From Carallia brachiata (Eukaryota; Streptophyta; Magnoliopsida; Malpighiales; Rhizophoraceae), in contig JADCRB010000016.1 of NCBI GenBank assembly GCA_021464245.1, positions 4,333,250 through 4,397,249 of the forward strand: a DNA stretch of 64,000 nt, given 5' to 3'. The notes beneath the pieces are model-generated. The model did not search any database and was not told the DNA's origin. It worked only from the letters and a program-made list of their open reading frames with translations. Below are positions 33,463 through 44,899 of the stretch, in pieces; the first letter of the stretch is position 1, and each line of letters starts with the position of its first letter. Position numbers and translations under genes: made by a program.

Positions 33463-35125
33463 ATGGAATCCTCATCTAATGAAAACAAGAGACCTTTCAT
33501 TGATGGTAGTGATTTTCAATACTATAAAGATCATATGGAAAGTTATCTTAAATTTAAGGGGATGAGAGTTTGGTTAAGTGTAGTAAATGGACCATATGTG
33601 CCTAAGGAAGAAGTTGTTAATGATATGGGAGTGAGAACCTTGAGAGAAAAATCTACAGAAAAACCAAATAGATGAAAGAGCATATTATTACTTGAAAATG
33701 TCTATAGCTAGAAGTGAATATAACACTATCAAACATTGTAAAAATGCTAAGGAAATTTGGGATACATTGTGTCTCTGAAATGAAGGGACATTAAAAGTTA
33801 GAAAAGTTAAACTTGGCATGCTTATGAAAGAATTTGAACTTTTACTATGAGACCAAATGAATCGGTTAAAAGTGTGTATGATAGACTCATGATTATTTCT
33901 AATGGACTAACCGATCTTGACAAAGTGTTTGGAAAGGGTGAACTTGTGCAGAAATTAATGAATTCGATGAATGAGGAATACAAAATGAAGATTAATGACA
34001 TTGAAGAAATTCACAACATGGAGGAGCTAACCATGGAAGAGTTGCTTGGGTCCTTGATGACTCATGAGATTAAACTCAAAAGGAGAAGTGCATTACCACA
34101 AGGAGAATCACCCTCAAAAAAATGTAGCACTCAAAGCTAAAGCCAAGACTCATTTGAAACCTCAAAAGGATGATGAACGTGATGTTGAAAGTTATTAACA
34201 CATTGATGATGATGAACTTGCTCTTTTTGTCAAAAGGTTCAAGAAGATAATCAAATATCCCAAAAGAAGAACGAACCTCAAGAAACAAGTGTCCAACAAA
34301 AGTGAAGAGGAAGAAAGGCCTCTTTGTTTTGAATGCAACTCACCCGGCCACTTTACCATAGATTATCCCAATCTCAAGAAAAAGAAAGGTAAGAAAGGTA
34401 AGAAAGCATTTCTTGTAGGATGGGGTGAAAGGAATGATGAAGATGAGAAAGAGCAAGAATCATACATGGCACTTATGGCCCTTGATGAAGATGATGAAAG
34501 TCACAATAAGGTAATAGATCTTTTTTCTTATGAAGAACTTAGAGAAGCTTTTGATAAGTTATTGGTTACATTTAAAAAAAAAATGTAAACTATATAAAAG
34601 GCAAAAGAAAGCACGTGAAAAACTTGTCATAGAGAAAGATGAAATTGTCTTGGAAAATAGTCTTTCAAAAAAAGAACTGAAAAGGTTTAAATAGCTCATA
34701 AATCAACTTGTGGTGAGTTAAATTTAGTTAAACAAGTGCTTGCAACATTAAGAGAGACCCCTATCATCAAAGAAAACTTACATCTTCCTTTAGAAAAGGA
34801 AGTAGAGGATCTTAAAGAAAAGAATTCAAATTTAGAAAAGTCCTTTTCAAAATTCACATTAGGTAGCAAAAAGTTAGATGAGATGTTATCTTTTCAAAAG
34901 AAATTTTTTAACAAATCTGATTTAGGCTACCTCACTAAAAACAAGAGTAATCTCATAAAAGAGAAGAAAATTATTGTATCATGTTTTTATTTCCATAAAG
35001 AAGGACATAATGCTCATGATTGTAGACTTAGAAGACCTACCCCAACAAGTCCTACATTAAAAAACATCTATCTTCTTTCAAAGCATGAACAAAGCCTAGT
35101 AAATTCAAACAAGTATGGACAGTAA
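33463..35125 (+). pseudogene. Copia-B gag remnant
   Basis: Starts at ATG 33463 with 'KRPFIDGSDFQYYKDHMESY', the usual start of this copia gag group. It continues with 'SVKSVYDRLMIISNGLTDLD' and 'EEYKMKINDIEE' (33847-34140). A first zinc knuckle, 'CFECNSPGHFTIDYP' (about 34319-34363), has its last cysteine replaced by tyrosine. A K/E-rich coiled-coil-like part follows, then a second knuckle, 'CFYFHKEGHNAHDC' (about 34980-35025), with its second cysteine replaced by phenylalanine. The loss of one zinc ligand from each knuckle suggests decay of RNA packaging before or along with the frameshifts and stops (for example at 33673 and 34138). Confidence 0.88.
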
Positions 35126-35235
35126 AAGATTCAATAAAGAAAAATGATTGTCATAACATTGAAGGAACCAAAAAGATATGGGTACCAAAATATTCTACAT
35201 CTTGTTTTGTAGGAGGAAAAGTGCTTGAAGGTAAC

Positions 35236-35800
35236 ATAATTTAAAGAAGATGTCATTTGGTACCTTGATAGTGGATGTGCAAGGCATATGAGGAGAAGTA
35301 TCATTTTTCTCCACACTAAAAAGCAAGGATGGAGGATGTGTCACATTTGGAGATAATGGAAAAGGCAAAATCATTGGAGTTGGCACTATAGGTAACAATG
35401 TATCAAGTTTTATTGAGGATGTTGCTTTGGTAAGTGGTTTAAAGCACAACTTAATTAGCATTAGCCAATTGTGTGATAAAGGTTTTGAGGTATTATTCAA
35501 ACCCATGACTTGTGAAGTATATAATCCCCATACTAAAGCATTGAGATTTGTAGGAAAAAGAAAAGGAAATGTGTATGTGCTCACTTTAAATGATTTATTT
35601 TCAAGTGACATATGTTTTGTTTCTTTAAAAAAAGAAGAATCTTAGATTTGGCATAGAAAGCTTGGACAAGCTAGCATGAATATCATTTCAAAATTATCTA
35701 AGCTTGATTTAGTGAGAGGTTTGCTGAAGCTTAAGTATGAAAATAATAAGTTGTGTAATGCATGTGCTAATCGTAAGCAAATAAAAACTTCTTTCAAATC
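35236..35800 (+). pseudogene. Copia-B protease and pre-integrase remnant
   Basis: The plus strand reads 'DVIWYLDSGCARHMR' (about 35240-35292), the copia aspartic protease active site with D-S-G intact. It then gives 'VALVSGLKHNLISISQLCDK' and 'GFEVLFKPMTCEVYN', the usual protease C-terminal part (35427-35645), a stop at 35643, and the pre-integrase segment 'IWHRKLGQASMNIISKLSKL' with 'CNACANRKQ'. The histidine of the conserved 'LGHAS' is glutamine here, removing a zinc ligand. The protein would release gag and pol parts from the polyprotein. Confidence 0.85.
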
Positions 35801-35839
35801 AAATAATTGTGTTTCCACTTAAAAAATTTTAAATTGCTT

Positions 35840-36715
35840 TATATTGATTTGTTTGGTCCTACTAAACTAAAAGTTTGGGTGGAAAACAATATGGTCTTGT
35901 GATTGTTGATGACTATTCTAGATTTACTTGGGTATTTTTTTCTTGCATATAAGAGTGAAGCCGTAAATGTCTTCATTAATTTTGGTCAAAATATTCAAAA
36001 TGAAAAAGGGATGAAGATCATAAGCATAAGGGTTGACCATGGTAAGGAGTTTGAAAACCTTGGCTTCCAATAATTTTGTGAAAAGGTTGGGGTATCTCAC
36101 AATTTTTCGACTCCTAGAACTCCCCAACAAAATGGTGTTGTGGAAAGGAAAAATAGGATCTTAGAGGAAATGACAAGGGCTATGCTTTGTGAAAATAATT
36201 TACCTAAATATTTTTGGGCCGAAGCTGTAAATACTTCTTGTTATATTTTTAATAGAACTCTAATTCGTCCTATTTTAAACAAATCTCAATATGAATTATT
36301 TGTAGGAAGAAAGCCTTACATTAGTTATTTTCATCCTTTTGATTGTAAATGTTATGTTCTTAACAATAGAAAAGACTCTCTTGGAAAGTTTGATGCCAAA
36401 AGTGATGAAGGTATCTTCGTAGGCTACTCTCTCACACCAAGGGCTCATAGAGTTTTCAATAAGAGAACTTTGGTAGTTGAAGAGTCAATTTATGTTATTT
36501 TTTGTGATTCTAACCCTTCTCCAAAGAAGGAAAAAGAATTTGTTAATGATGTAGGCAAACATGGAGGTTACTACTTGGATGAAGAAGATGAAGATATGGA
36601 GTTTCTACATTTTAATGAAGAGATATCTCAAAGACTTCATACAAGGTGGCTAGAGAAGGAATTCAACAAGAAGAACCACCTTGTGAGACAAGAGAACCTC
36701 TTGGAAAAGGGATAA
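35840..36715 (+). pseudogene. Copia-B integrase remnant
   Basis: All three catalytic-triad regions are visible across broken frames: 'GLVIVDDYSRFTWVFF' (first D, about 35890-35940), 'RVDHGKEFEN' (second D, about 36030-36060) and 'NGVVERKNRILEEMTRAML' (E, about 36130-36185). From 36140 a 191-codon frame stays open through 'NLPKYFWAEAVNTSCYIFNR', 'ELFVGRKPYISYFHPFDCKC' and 'GIFVGYSLTPRAHRVFNKRT', the copia integrase C-terminus. Stops lie between the D and E blocks, so the enzyme is dead, but residues of the active site themselves are kept. Confidence 0.9.
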
Positions 36716-36839
36716 ACGGTATGTGGAAGGAAATGTCATCTTAGGTGATCCTTCTCATAAGGTAAGAACTTGTTCAAGTGTTAACAATATTTGTATGTTT
36801 TCATCTTTTATCTCTCAAATCGAACCTAAAAACATAGAT

Positions 36840-37960
36840 GAAGTCCTTCAAGATAGTGATTGGATAATAGTCATGCAAGAAGAATTAAATCAATTTGAAT
36901 GAAGCCAAGTATAAACTCTTGTTCCAAGACCTCTTGATAGATCAATCATAGGAATAAAATAGGTCTTTAGAAATAAAATGGATGAGCATGGAACCATAGT
37001 GAGAAATAAAGTAAGATTAGTAGCCCAAGGCTATTGTCAATAAGAAGGCATAAATTATGATGAAACTTATGCTCTGGTTGCTAGACTTGAAGCAATTAGA
37101 CTTTTGATAGCATTTGCTTATTACATGGATTTTGCTTTATATCAAATGGATGTCAAAAGTGGTTTCCTAAATGGCTTTATAAATGAAGAAGTTTATGTTG
37201 AACAACCTCCCGGTTTTGAGGAGGCGAAATTTCCAAATCATGTTTCTAAACTTAAAAAGGCTTTATATGGACTCAAACAAGCCCCAAGAGCTTGGTATGA
37301 AAGGCTATCCAACTTTTTTTTAGAGAAAAGCTTTCAAAGAGGTAAGGTTGATACTACTTTATTTATCAAAATTAATGGAAAAGGATATATTAGTAGTTCA
37401 AATATATATAGATGATATTATATTTAGTTTTACTAATGATGACCTTTGAAAAGAATTTTCTTAGCTTATGCAAGGTGAATTTGAGGTGAGTATGATGGGA
37501 GAACTAAACTACTTATTGGGACTTCAAGTTAAACAAACCAAATATGGAACCTTCATCAATCAAAAAAAGTATGTGAGGGACTTGCTCAAGCAGTTTGCAA
37601 TGAATGAAGTCAAGCCCACCTCAACACCAATGAGTACTTCCACAAGGTTAGATAAAGAAGAAAAAGATAAATCTATGGACACTAAATTTTATTGTTCAAT
37701 GATTGCCTCACTTCTTTATCTAACAGCTATTAGACTAGATATCATGTTTAGTGTGTGTCTTTGTGCTAGATTTCAAGCATCTCTAAAGGAATCTCATCTA
37801 GTTGTAGTAAAAAGAATTTTTAGATACTTGAATGACACGCCCAATTTAGGATTATGGTATCCTAAAGAATCAAACTTCAAGTTACATGCTTTTTCAGATG
37901 CGATTTTGATGGTTGTAAGATTGATAGGAAAAGCACCTCCAGGACTTGTCATTTTTTAGG
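36840..37960 (+). pseudogene. Copia-B reverse transcriptase remnant
   Basis: Ordered copia RT motifs: 'NKVRLVAQGYCQ', 'EGINYDETYALVARLEAIRL', 'FALYQMDVKSGFLNGFINEE', 'KLKKALYGLKQAPRAWYERL' (37104-37415), 'IYIDDIIF' (the catalytic Y-x-D-D, intact, near 37400-37425) and 'MGELNYLLGLQVKQTKYGTF'. Stops include a TGG-to-TAG type change in 'IGIK*VFRNK' (about 36961) and a CAA-to-TAA type change in 'YCQ*EG' (about 37042). Two long open pieces remain (103 and 163 codons). The RT would make cDNA from element RNA. Confidence 0.92.
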
Positions 37961-38351
37961 ATCAATGCTTATTTCATGTGCTAGAAAAAAGCAAAATAGT
38001 GTAGCACTATCTACCACGGAAGCCGAATATGTTGCGATAAGTAGTTGTTGTGCACAAGTTCCATGGATGACTTAACAATTTATGGATTATAGTCTTAACA
38101 TGAAAGAGGTTACCATCAAGTGTGACAACACAAGTGCAATAAACTTGACCAAAATTCCCATCCATCACTCTAGAACAAAGAATATTGATATTAGACAACA
38201 TTTTATTAGAGACCATATTAAAAAAGGTGATATTGTACTTGAATTTATAGATACCAAAAATCAAGTAGCGAACATTTTCACTAAGCCACTAGATCAAGAT
38301 CAATTTTGTAATCTAAGAAGAGAATTAAGTATGTCACACCCCATGCATTAG
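37961..38351 (+). pseudogene. Copia-B RNase H C-terminus
   Basis: Reads 'QNSVALSTTEAEYVAISSCC' then, in the next piece (38082-38351), 'MKEVTIKCDNTSAINLTKIP', 'HHSRTKNIDIRQHFIRDHI' and 'NQVANIFTKPLDQDQF', the standard end of a copia polyprotein. The upstream 'SDAI' block at about 37890 is the damaged first catalytic region. A TGA or TAA-type stop (W or L position) separates the two halves near 38072. Confidence 0.9.
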
Positions 38352-38865
38352 AATATGCTTGAATGTATTTATCTTGCATGAATGTTTGTGATTAGGTCTT
38401 GGCATCTTATGGCATAACAAAGTAGCCAAACTTTAATGAAATTATTTCAAATTAATGACGCGAATACATTGAAAACCATTTTCTATGAACTTTGCATGTG
38501 GCACAAAAACATCAAATCTATTTTTGCTTTAGTTTGAAATTGAGGAGCATTATCTTGTAAGATCTAGTACATTCTTTGCTTTAGCTTAGTGGCTGCATTC
38601 GTACTCTACAGGGCCCCATATCTCAAAGTTATTATAACTTATATGCCTAATTGTAAATGTGAACTTATGCTACATGCATACATTAAGGGGGAGTCTCAAT
38701 CTTTTAACCAAGTTAGCATTCACATTTTTTGTTTCAACCACTTTATTGATGACAAAAAGGGGGAAAAATTAAGTAAGAGTTAAAAAAAAGAGTATTTCTA
38801 GAGGAAGCTTAGATTAAGGGGAAGCATTAATTTAATGGTTTTTTCATCATCAAAAAGGGGGAGAT
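38352..38865 (+). promoter_or_regulatory. Copia-B 3' untranslated part and polypurine tract
   Basis: About 500 bases without a coding frame, ending in AAAAAGGGGGAGAT (38852-38865), the plus-strand primer, which directly abuts the TGTTGG start of the 3' LTR. Other AAGGGG words occur upstream (about 38685, 38756, 38816). No envelope-like gene is present. Confidence 0.75.
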
Positions 38866-40296
38866 TGTTGGAATATTCACACCTCATGCATATATTAAGA
38901 AATTGTTATAAGTGTGAATTCATGTTTTGATGATGAGCTATGAACTGATCTAACAAAAGTACAAGTGAATTTCATTTCTATGTTCTTCAAGTATACAATT
39001 TAGGTTCAATAAGTCCAAAAAGGTCTACATATGCCATCTCACACATGCAAGGAAGAGAAAGATCAAATTGGCCTTATTAAGCTACTATCTCAAAAAGACA
39101 ACACAAGAGCAAATTTGTTTGGGCAAATTCCAGGTATCAAACTCACTCAATTGAGAAATATTTTGGGCCTAAACTATATACAGTTTTGCAGGAATATAAG
39201 TCTAGTTTCAAACGAGATTATTCGTGCAATTTTTGGAGCCCTAGAGAAAAACTTATGAATTTTACACCAAGAGGGTGCAAGCTGTCAGGAACCTTCAGTG
39301 CACATAGAGTAAATTGCAACGGCTACCTAGAATAGCCCACGACAAATTTGAATGTGAACTTTTGTGTGTAGATTTCCTATTCTATCTACTATTCAATGAA
39401 AAAAGAATCACATCAAAATTCAGAGCCTTCTGCAAGATATTAATGTTCTACTAAAAGTGTGCACACTGTCTGATGGAACTTTAATGCTTGTATTCTAACA
39501 TTTATTTGACTATGCTATACTCATTCAAAAATAGTCAAATTTCTAGGTAAAGAGCTCTGACAGTCTAATAAATTAAAAAAAAAAAAAATCGCAATTTTTC
39601 AAGCTGTCTGCACCAAGTTATAGTCGTTCTACTAGAATGTGTCAAACAAGAGAATCAATGCAAAGCTGTCAAGAGGAAAACAACAAAGCATGCATGTGCA
39701 ACCCATGGCAACGGCTCTAACAAGCTGCTAACCTATCTTGCAGCTACTTTAACATCACTTGATGGTGTTTTTACTGATGTGACAAGTAAAGAAAGTTATA
39801 TTCAAGCATTGTATAATCTCTCATTGCTCTAAGTGCTTCCATTGTAAAACTAGCATTCAAGTTAGTAAATTTCATTTATATTGTAATACATTGTGAGAAT
39901 AGGTGAGAGCTCCCAAGTGAGACTTGTGAGGATCATATTGTGAGGAGTCAGGGTTGAACTCCAAGAAGGAAAACCCAAGAGAAAAAGGGAAATTGGTATT
40001 GGCAAGTGGGACTTATGCAATAACTGATTTGAACATAAGCACAACGGTATTTGTGGAGTCTTCTTGTAAACTATACGGTGGTGATTGGAAGGCACCCTTA
40101 TAGTTGAACTCTCAAGAATCTCTATGAGAGTGATTGTTGAGAAGACAAAAAACGTAGCCATTTGGTGAACCTTGTAAAATTCGGTATTGTATCTCTTTCA
40201 ATCTCTTGTTTACATTCATTTGCAAAAATTTTATTTGAAGATTTCATTTGTGAAACCTATTCAGCTCCCCTCTAGGCTTCACCCAAGGAACCAACA
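38866..40296 (+). repeat. 3' LTR of Copia-B
   Basis: It begins TGTTGGAATATTCACACC and ends GAACCAACA; about 1431 bp. It is followed directly by ATAAT, the right target duplication. A minus-strand open frame of 99 codons inside it has counterparts in the other two LTR copies but with different frame breaks, as expected from shared non-coding sequence. Confidence 0.93.
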
Positions 40297-40301
40297 ATAA
40301 T

Positions 40302-41350
40302 ATTTTGATTTCTCTGTTTTTTTTTTAGTATTTGAAACGAATAATGTTGCTTGAAAAGGATAAAAAAAAAAAAAAAACTCCAACGGCTTTAACACTTCAA
40401 GTTCAATTCTTTTTTATTTAATTTATCTCTTTTTTATTCAATTTAAAATTTTTCTCAATCATCTCAGTTGGTAGAGATTGTCTTAAATGTAAGCTTATTT
40501 TAGGGATAATTTACATTTCACATTGTGGGTTTATGGGGGTAAATACATTTTGCATTGTCCATTTTTGAAAATTATAAAAAAACACAATTGGAATAATGTT
40601 GTTAGTTAAATTGGATAGAAATCGTGAAATGACAAAATTACCTTCTTTTGCATATTTTATTTCACAACTATCTACACAACCATATTCTTTCGATCTCTCT
40701 CTCCCATCTGAAGATCCTATTGCCTCGACCCAACCTGAAACACTCAATTTCTTCATTTTTGACCCAAAGTCAAGTTGATTAAGGAAGCTCCCCATGCCAT
40801 TTTTTTTGTGTAGGTATCAATTAAGGGCATTTTGGAGACTGTGCATTTTCAAAGGCACGCTCGTAATAAATTTAAACTTTTCTTAGTGTCTTCTTAATGG
40901 ATGTGTTAGTTGTTTTCGCATTTAAAGTAGAAAAGTTTTTTGTAATTTCAAAAAAAAAAGATAGTCCAAAATGTAAATACTCCCTAAAACCACAGTGTAA
41001 AAGGATTTGGCTAGTTGCATTTTGTTCAAATGTAATCTTCTTATTCAAATTTTTAGAGAATTATGTAATTTTTGAATGTAGGATATTGGTTTACCTTGTT
41101 TAAAGATTTAATTAATTTAAGTTGTTTGGAATTTGTTATTCCTTTAATTTATGAATAAAAGGATTTGGCTAGTTCTTGTTTTCAAATACATAGTCTTAGA
41201 CAAAAAATAAAATTGATATTAAGAAACTATACATTTATATAAAAATAAGATATTTGCATATGAAGCAAAGAATTTCACTTTTAAAATATATAAAATAATA
41301 TGCGCCTAACCCAAGCAAAAAAACCCATAGGGGTGATTGCTAATGGACTT
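40302..41350. other. A+T-rich spacer holding a MITE-like element
   Basis: Sequence between Copia-B and the solo LTR. Apart from the inverted-repeat element at about 40516-41002 it holds long poly-A runs and a direct repeat AAAAGGATTTGGCTAGTT (about 41000 and 41158). No coding sequence is seen. It ends in GACTT (41346-41350), the target duplication of the solo LTR. Confidence 0.55.
40516..41002. mobile_element. MITE-like element with about 60-bp inverted ends
   Basis: The left end TTTCACATTGTGGGTTTATG followed by GGGGTAAATACATTTTGCAT pairs with the reverse complement of the right end, which reads TTTTACACTGTGGTTTTAGG then GAGTATTTACATTTTGGACT. The match continues into a T-run and TTTGAAA on both sides. 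About three quarters of some 60 positions agree by eye. The interior (about 370 bp) is A+T-rich without a transposase. This is the form of a non-autonomous inverted-repeat DNA transposon. The superfamily cannot be fixed because the target duplication is unclear. Confidence 0.6.
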
Positions 41351-42813
41351 TGTTGGAAAATTCACACCCCATGCATACATTAAGAAATTGTTACTAAGTG
41401 TGAATTCATGTTTTGATGATGAGTGTTTTGATAATGAGCTATGAACCAATCTAACATAAGTACAAGTGAATTTCATTTGTATGTTCTTCAAGTATACAAT
41501 TCAGGTTCAAGAAGTCCAAAGAGGTATACATATGTCATCTTAGACGTGCATTGAGGAGAAAGATCACATTGGGTCTTATTAAGCTACTATCTTAGAAAGA
41601 CAGCACAAGAGCAAATCTGTTAGGGCAGATTCCAGGTACCAAACTTACTCACTTGAGATATATTTTGGGCCTAAAATATATATATTTTTGCAGGACTATA
41701 AGTCTAGTTTCAAATGAGCTTGGTCGTGCAATTTTTGGAGCCCTAGAGAAAAACTTATGAATTTTATACCAAGAGGGTACAAGTTGTCAGGAACCTTCAG
41801 TGCACATGGAGTGAATTGCAACGGCTGCCTAGAAGAACACACGACGAATTTGAAAGCAAAATTTTTTGTGTAGATTCTATGGTCTGTCTATTGATCAATA
41901 CAAAAAGAATCACATCAAAATTCAAAGCCATCTGCAAGATATTACCGTTCTACTAAAAGTGTGCAGACTGTTTAACGGAACTTTAACGTCAGTATTCCAA
42001 CATTTATTTGACTATTCTATACTCATTCATAAATAGTAAAATTTTGTGGGTGGAGAGCTCTGATAGTCTACTAAACAGAAAAAAAATAACCGTAATTTTG
42101 CAAACTGTCTGTACCAAGTTATAGCCGTTCTACCAGAAGGTGTCAGACAAGAGAATCAATGCAAAGTTGTGAAGAGGAAAACAACAAAGTATGCATGTGC
42201 AACCCATGGCAACGGCTCTAGCAAGTTGCTAACCTATCTTGCAGCTACTAAAACATCACTTGAAGATGTTTTACAAGGGAAGAAAGTCATATTTAAGTAT
42301 TGTACAATCTCTCTCAAGGCAAAAAGGCTTTCTTTACTCTAAGTACTTTCATTGTAAAACTAGCATTCAAGCTATTAAGTTTCATTTGTATTGTAATACA
42401 TTGTGAGAATAGGTGAGAGCTCTCAAGTGGGACTTGTGAGGATTATCTTGTAAGGATTTAGGGTTGAAATCCAAGAAGAAAAACCTAAAACAAAAGGGAA
42501 AGTGGTGTTGGCAAGTGGGACTTGTGCAACAAGCGTTTTGAAGGCGGACACAAGGGTGTTTGCGGAGTCTTCTTGTAAACTGTACGGTGGTGATTGGTGC
42601 GCCCAAAGGCACCCCATAGTTGAACTCTCAAGAATCTCCAAGAGAGGGATTGTTGAGAAGACCAAGGACGTAGCCATTTGGTGAACCTTGTAAAAATCGG
42701 TATTGTATTTCTTTCAATCTCTTGTTTACATTCATTTGCAGAAATTTTTTTTTGAGGATTTCATTGGTAAAGCCTATTCACCCCCCCTCTAGGCTTCACC
42801 CAAGGGACCAACA
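41351..42813 (+). repeat. Solo LTR of the Copia-B family
   Basis: It begins TGTTGGAAAATTCACACC and ends GACCAACA; about 1463 bp, matching the Copia-B LTRs along its length. GACTT occurs directly before (41346-41350) and directly after (42814-42818), a perfect target duplication different from that of Copia-B. So it was a separate insertion that later lost its interior and one LTR by recombination between its two LTRs. Confidence 0.94.
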
Positions 42814-42818
42814 GACTT

Positions 42819-43142
42819 CAAGTTGAATTTTATTTTAAAAGTTTCAGAATCTTTTGGGCAAATATGTGATATTTAAAAACTATAGATTAAATTACAATAT
42901 ATTAAAATTCTCACCTTTTTCCCTAAGTCACATTGGAAAATTAAAACCCTTAATGATGGGTTAGGCCGATAACCCCAAACACTAGCACATTAAGATTTTG
43001 GTCTCTCTATTTCCTCTTTCTCCCAAAAGGGCTTAGAGTTTGTGAGAGTTGTTTCCTTCTTTTCTATGGAAAGTCATAAGATGTGATAATTTGTCGAGAA
43101 TTGTACATAATATTCTTGACATGTACATTAACATGTGATTAT
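42819..43142. other. Spacer between solo LTR and LINE
   Basis: No gene or repeat structure is recognised. Its right end supplies ATTTAGGGTC (43143-43152), the left target duplication of the LINE. Confidence 0.45.
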
Positions 43143-43156
43143 ATTTAGGGTCTATG

Positions 43157-44890
43157 ACATGTCATGTGATGGGATGAATGGTTTATTTTATCAGTCTTGT
43201 TGGCCCATAGTTGGAGAAGATGTAATTGCCGCTGCACTGGGTGTCTTTAATAGTGGTGTTGACTCGTCTCGTCTTAACCATACTCATATCTGTTTAATTC
43301 CTAAAGTCTCATCACCAGTGTCCTGTAAGGATTTTTAACATATAAGCCTGTGCAACGTAATCTTTAAAATAATTACAAAAGCATTGGCAAATAGGTTGAA
43401 ACCATTTTTATCACAGGTGATATCAAGTAACCAAAGTGTTTTTGTTACTAATCGTTTTATTACTGATAATGCTTTTGTTGCTTTTGAGATTTTTCATAGT
43501 ATGAAGAACAAATATTGGGGAAAGAAAGCACACATGGACTTGAAGCTATACATGAGCAAGGCCTATGACCGTGTAGAGTGGCCATATCTCGAAAAAGTTA
43601 TGAACAGAATGGGGTTTGCAAACACATGGATTCAGCTAATCATGAGATGTGTGTCCATCGTGTCGTATTCTGTATTGGTAAATTCATTGCCTGGGGCTCT
43701 TTTCTCTCCTACAAGAGAACTTCGGCAAGATGAACCCCTATCACTATGTCTCTTTTTATTATGTGCTAAAGGTTTTTCAACCCTATTAAATAATGCAGCT
43801 AATTCTGGCCTTATCAGTGGCATTCGGGCATGTCACCGAGCTCCTGTCATATCACATCTATTTTTTGCAAAGGAAAGTTTGATTTTTTCAGCAGCTACAG
43901 TGCATGAATGTCAGAATATTAAGGCTCTTCTTTCTTACTATGAAGATGCTTCAGGCCAGAAAATTAATCTTGAGAATACGAAGCTCTCTTTCAGCCGCAA
44001 TGTATGTGAAACAGATAAAATTGCAATTGAAGAAAGTCTAGGTGCATTGGCTGTTGACCTTCCTCACAAGTACCTAGGCCTTCCTATGGTTGTAGGATAT
44101 TCAAAGAAGATGACCTTTGAGATGCCGTTGAACAGGATTCAGAAAAGATTAAGTGGTTAGAGTGAGAAAAGATTATCTCGTGCTAGTAAGGAAGTGCTCA
44201 TTAAAGCAGTGGTACATTCAATCCCCACTTACTCTATGAGCTGCTTTCTTTTACCTAAGAACTTTTGTGATGAGGTCACTAGACAAGCTAATTGATTCTA
44301 GTGGGGAAGCCAGGAAGGCAGAAACAAAATTCACTGAGCTTCATGGGATCGTATGATGTTGGCAAAGAGGGAGCGCGACCTCAGTTTCAAGGACTTTCAG
44401 AGTTTCAATTGTGCCATGCTTGGAAAACAAGCATGGCGTTTGCCAACATGTCCAGAATCTTTGTTAGCACAAGTATATAAGGCACAATACTTCTTTAGGA
44501 GTTCTTTTTTGGATGATGGTATAGGGACTCAACCTAACTATGCATAAAGAAGCATCCTCCATGTTAGGGAATTGATCTGCAGTGGCTACAAGTGGTGTGT
44601 GGGCAGTGGTCAGAGTATTGATATCTAGCATAACCCATGGATTCTAACCCAAAATGGTTTCAGAGTGCTTTCACCTTGTGTGCTTGTTAACTTTAACAAT
44701 TTTGGTACCTTAATCAATGAAACCACTAAGAGATGGCGTGCTAACTTGATAAGACATCTTTTTATGCCAGATGAGTGTGAGCAGATCCTCTCTATCCCTC
44801 TTAGTTTGAGAAGGGTGGGTGATAAAATAATATGGCATTATGACAGGTCAGGACACTATATAGTTAGAAGTGGGTACAAAATTGCATGAG
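43157..44890 (+). pseudogene. LINE reverse transcriptase remnant, active site lost
   Basis: Reads 'CDGMNGLFYQSCWPIVGEDV', 'LNHTHICLIPKVSSPVSCKD', 'ISLCNVIFKIITKALANRLK', 'MDLKLYMSKAYDRVEWPYLE' and 'SHLFFAKESLIFSAA', the motif order of plant L1-type RT. One 258-codon frame (43384-44160) holds most of it. The catalytic F-A-D-D box is F-A-K-E (about 43864-43875), removing both aspartates. 'KYLGLPMVVG' and, after a TGG-to-TAG type stop at 44158, 'LIKAVVHSIPTYSMSCFLLP' follow, then the C-terminal region with 'KRERDLSFKDFQSFNCAMLG' (44353 on). In life this enzyme copies LINE RNA at a nicked target site. Dead copy. Confidence 0.92.
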
Positions 44891-44899
44891 CTATGGCTA

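Larger units (their letters stand above)
31937..40296 (+). mobile_element. Copia-B, full-length Ty1/copia retrotransposon
   Basis: Two LTRs (31937-33407 and 38866-40296) with TGT...CCAACA ends flank gag, protease, integrase, RT and RNase H in copia order on the plus strand, with a primer-binding site and polypurine tract in place. The host bases ATAAT occur immediately left (31932-31936) and right (40297-40301), a perfect 5-bp target duplication. Gag has a CCHC-type knuckle, a coiled-coil-like part and a second knuckle, an arrangement I associate with the SIRE-like group (tentative). No envelope-like frame follows RNase H. Coding frames are broken by many stops, so this is a complete but dead copy of about 8.4 kb. 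Confidence 0.93.
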
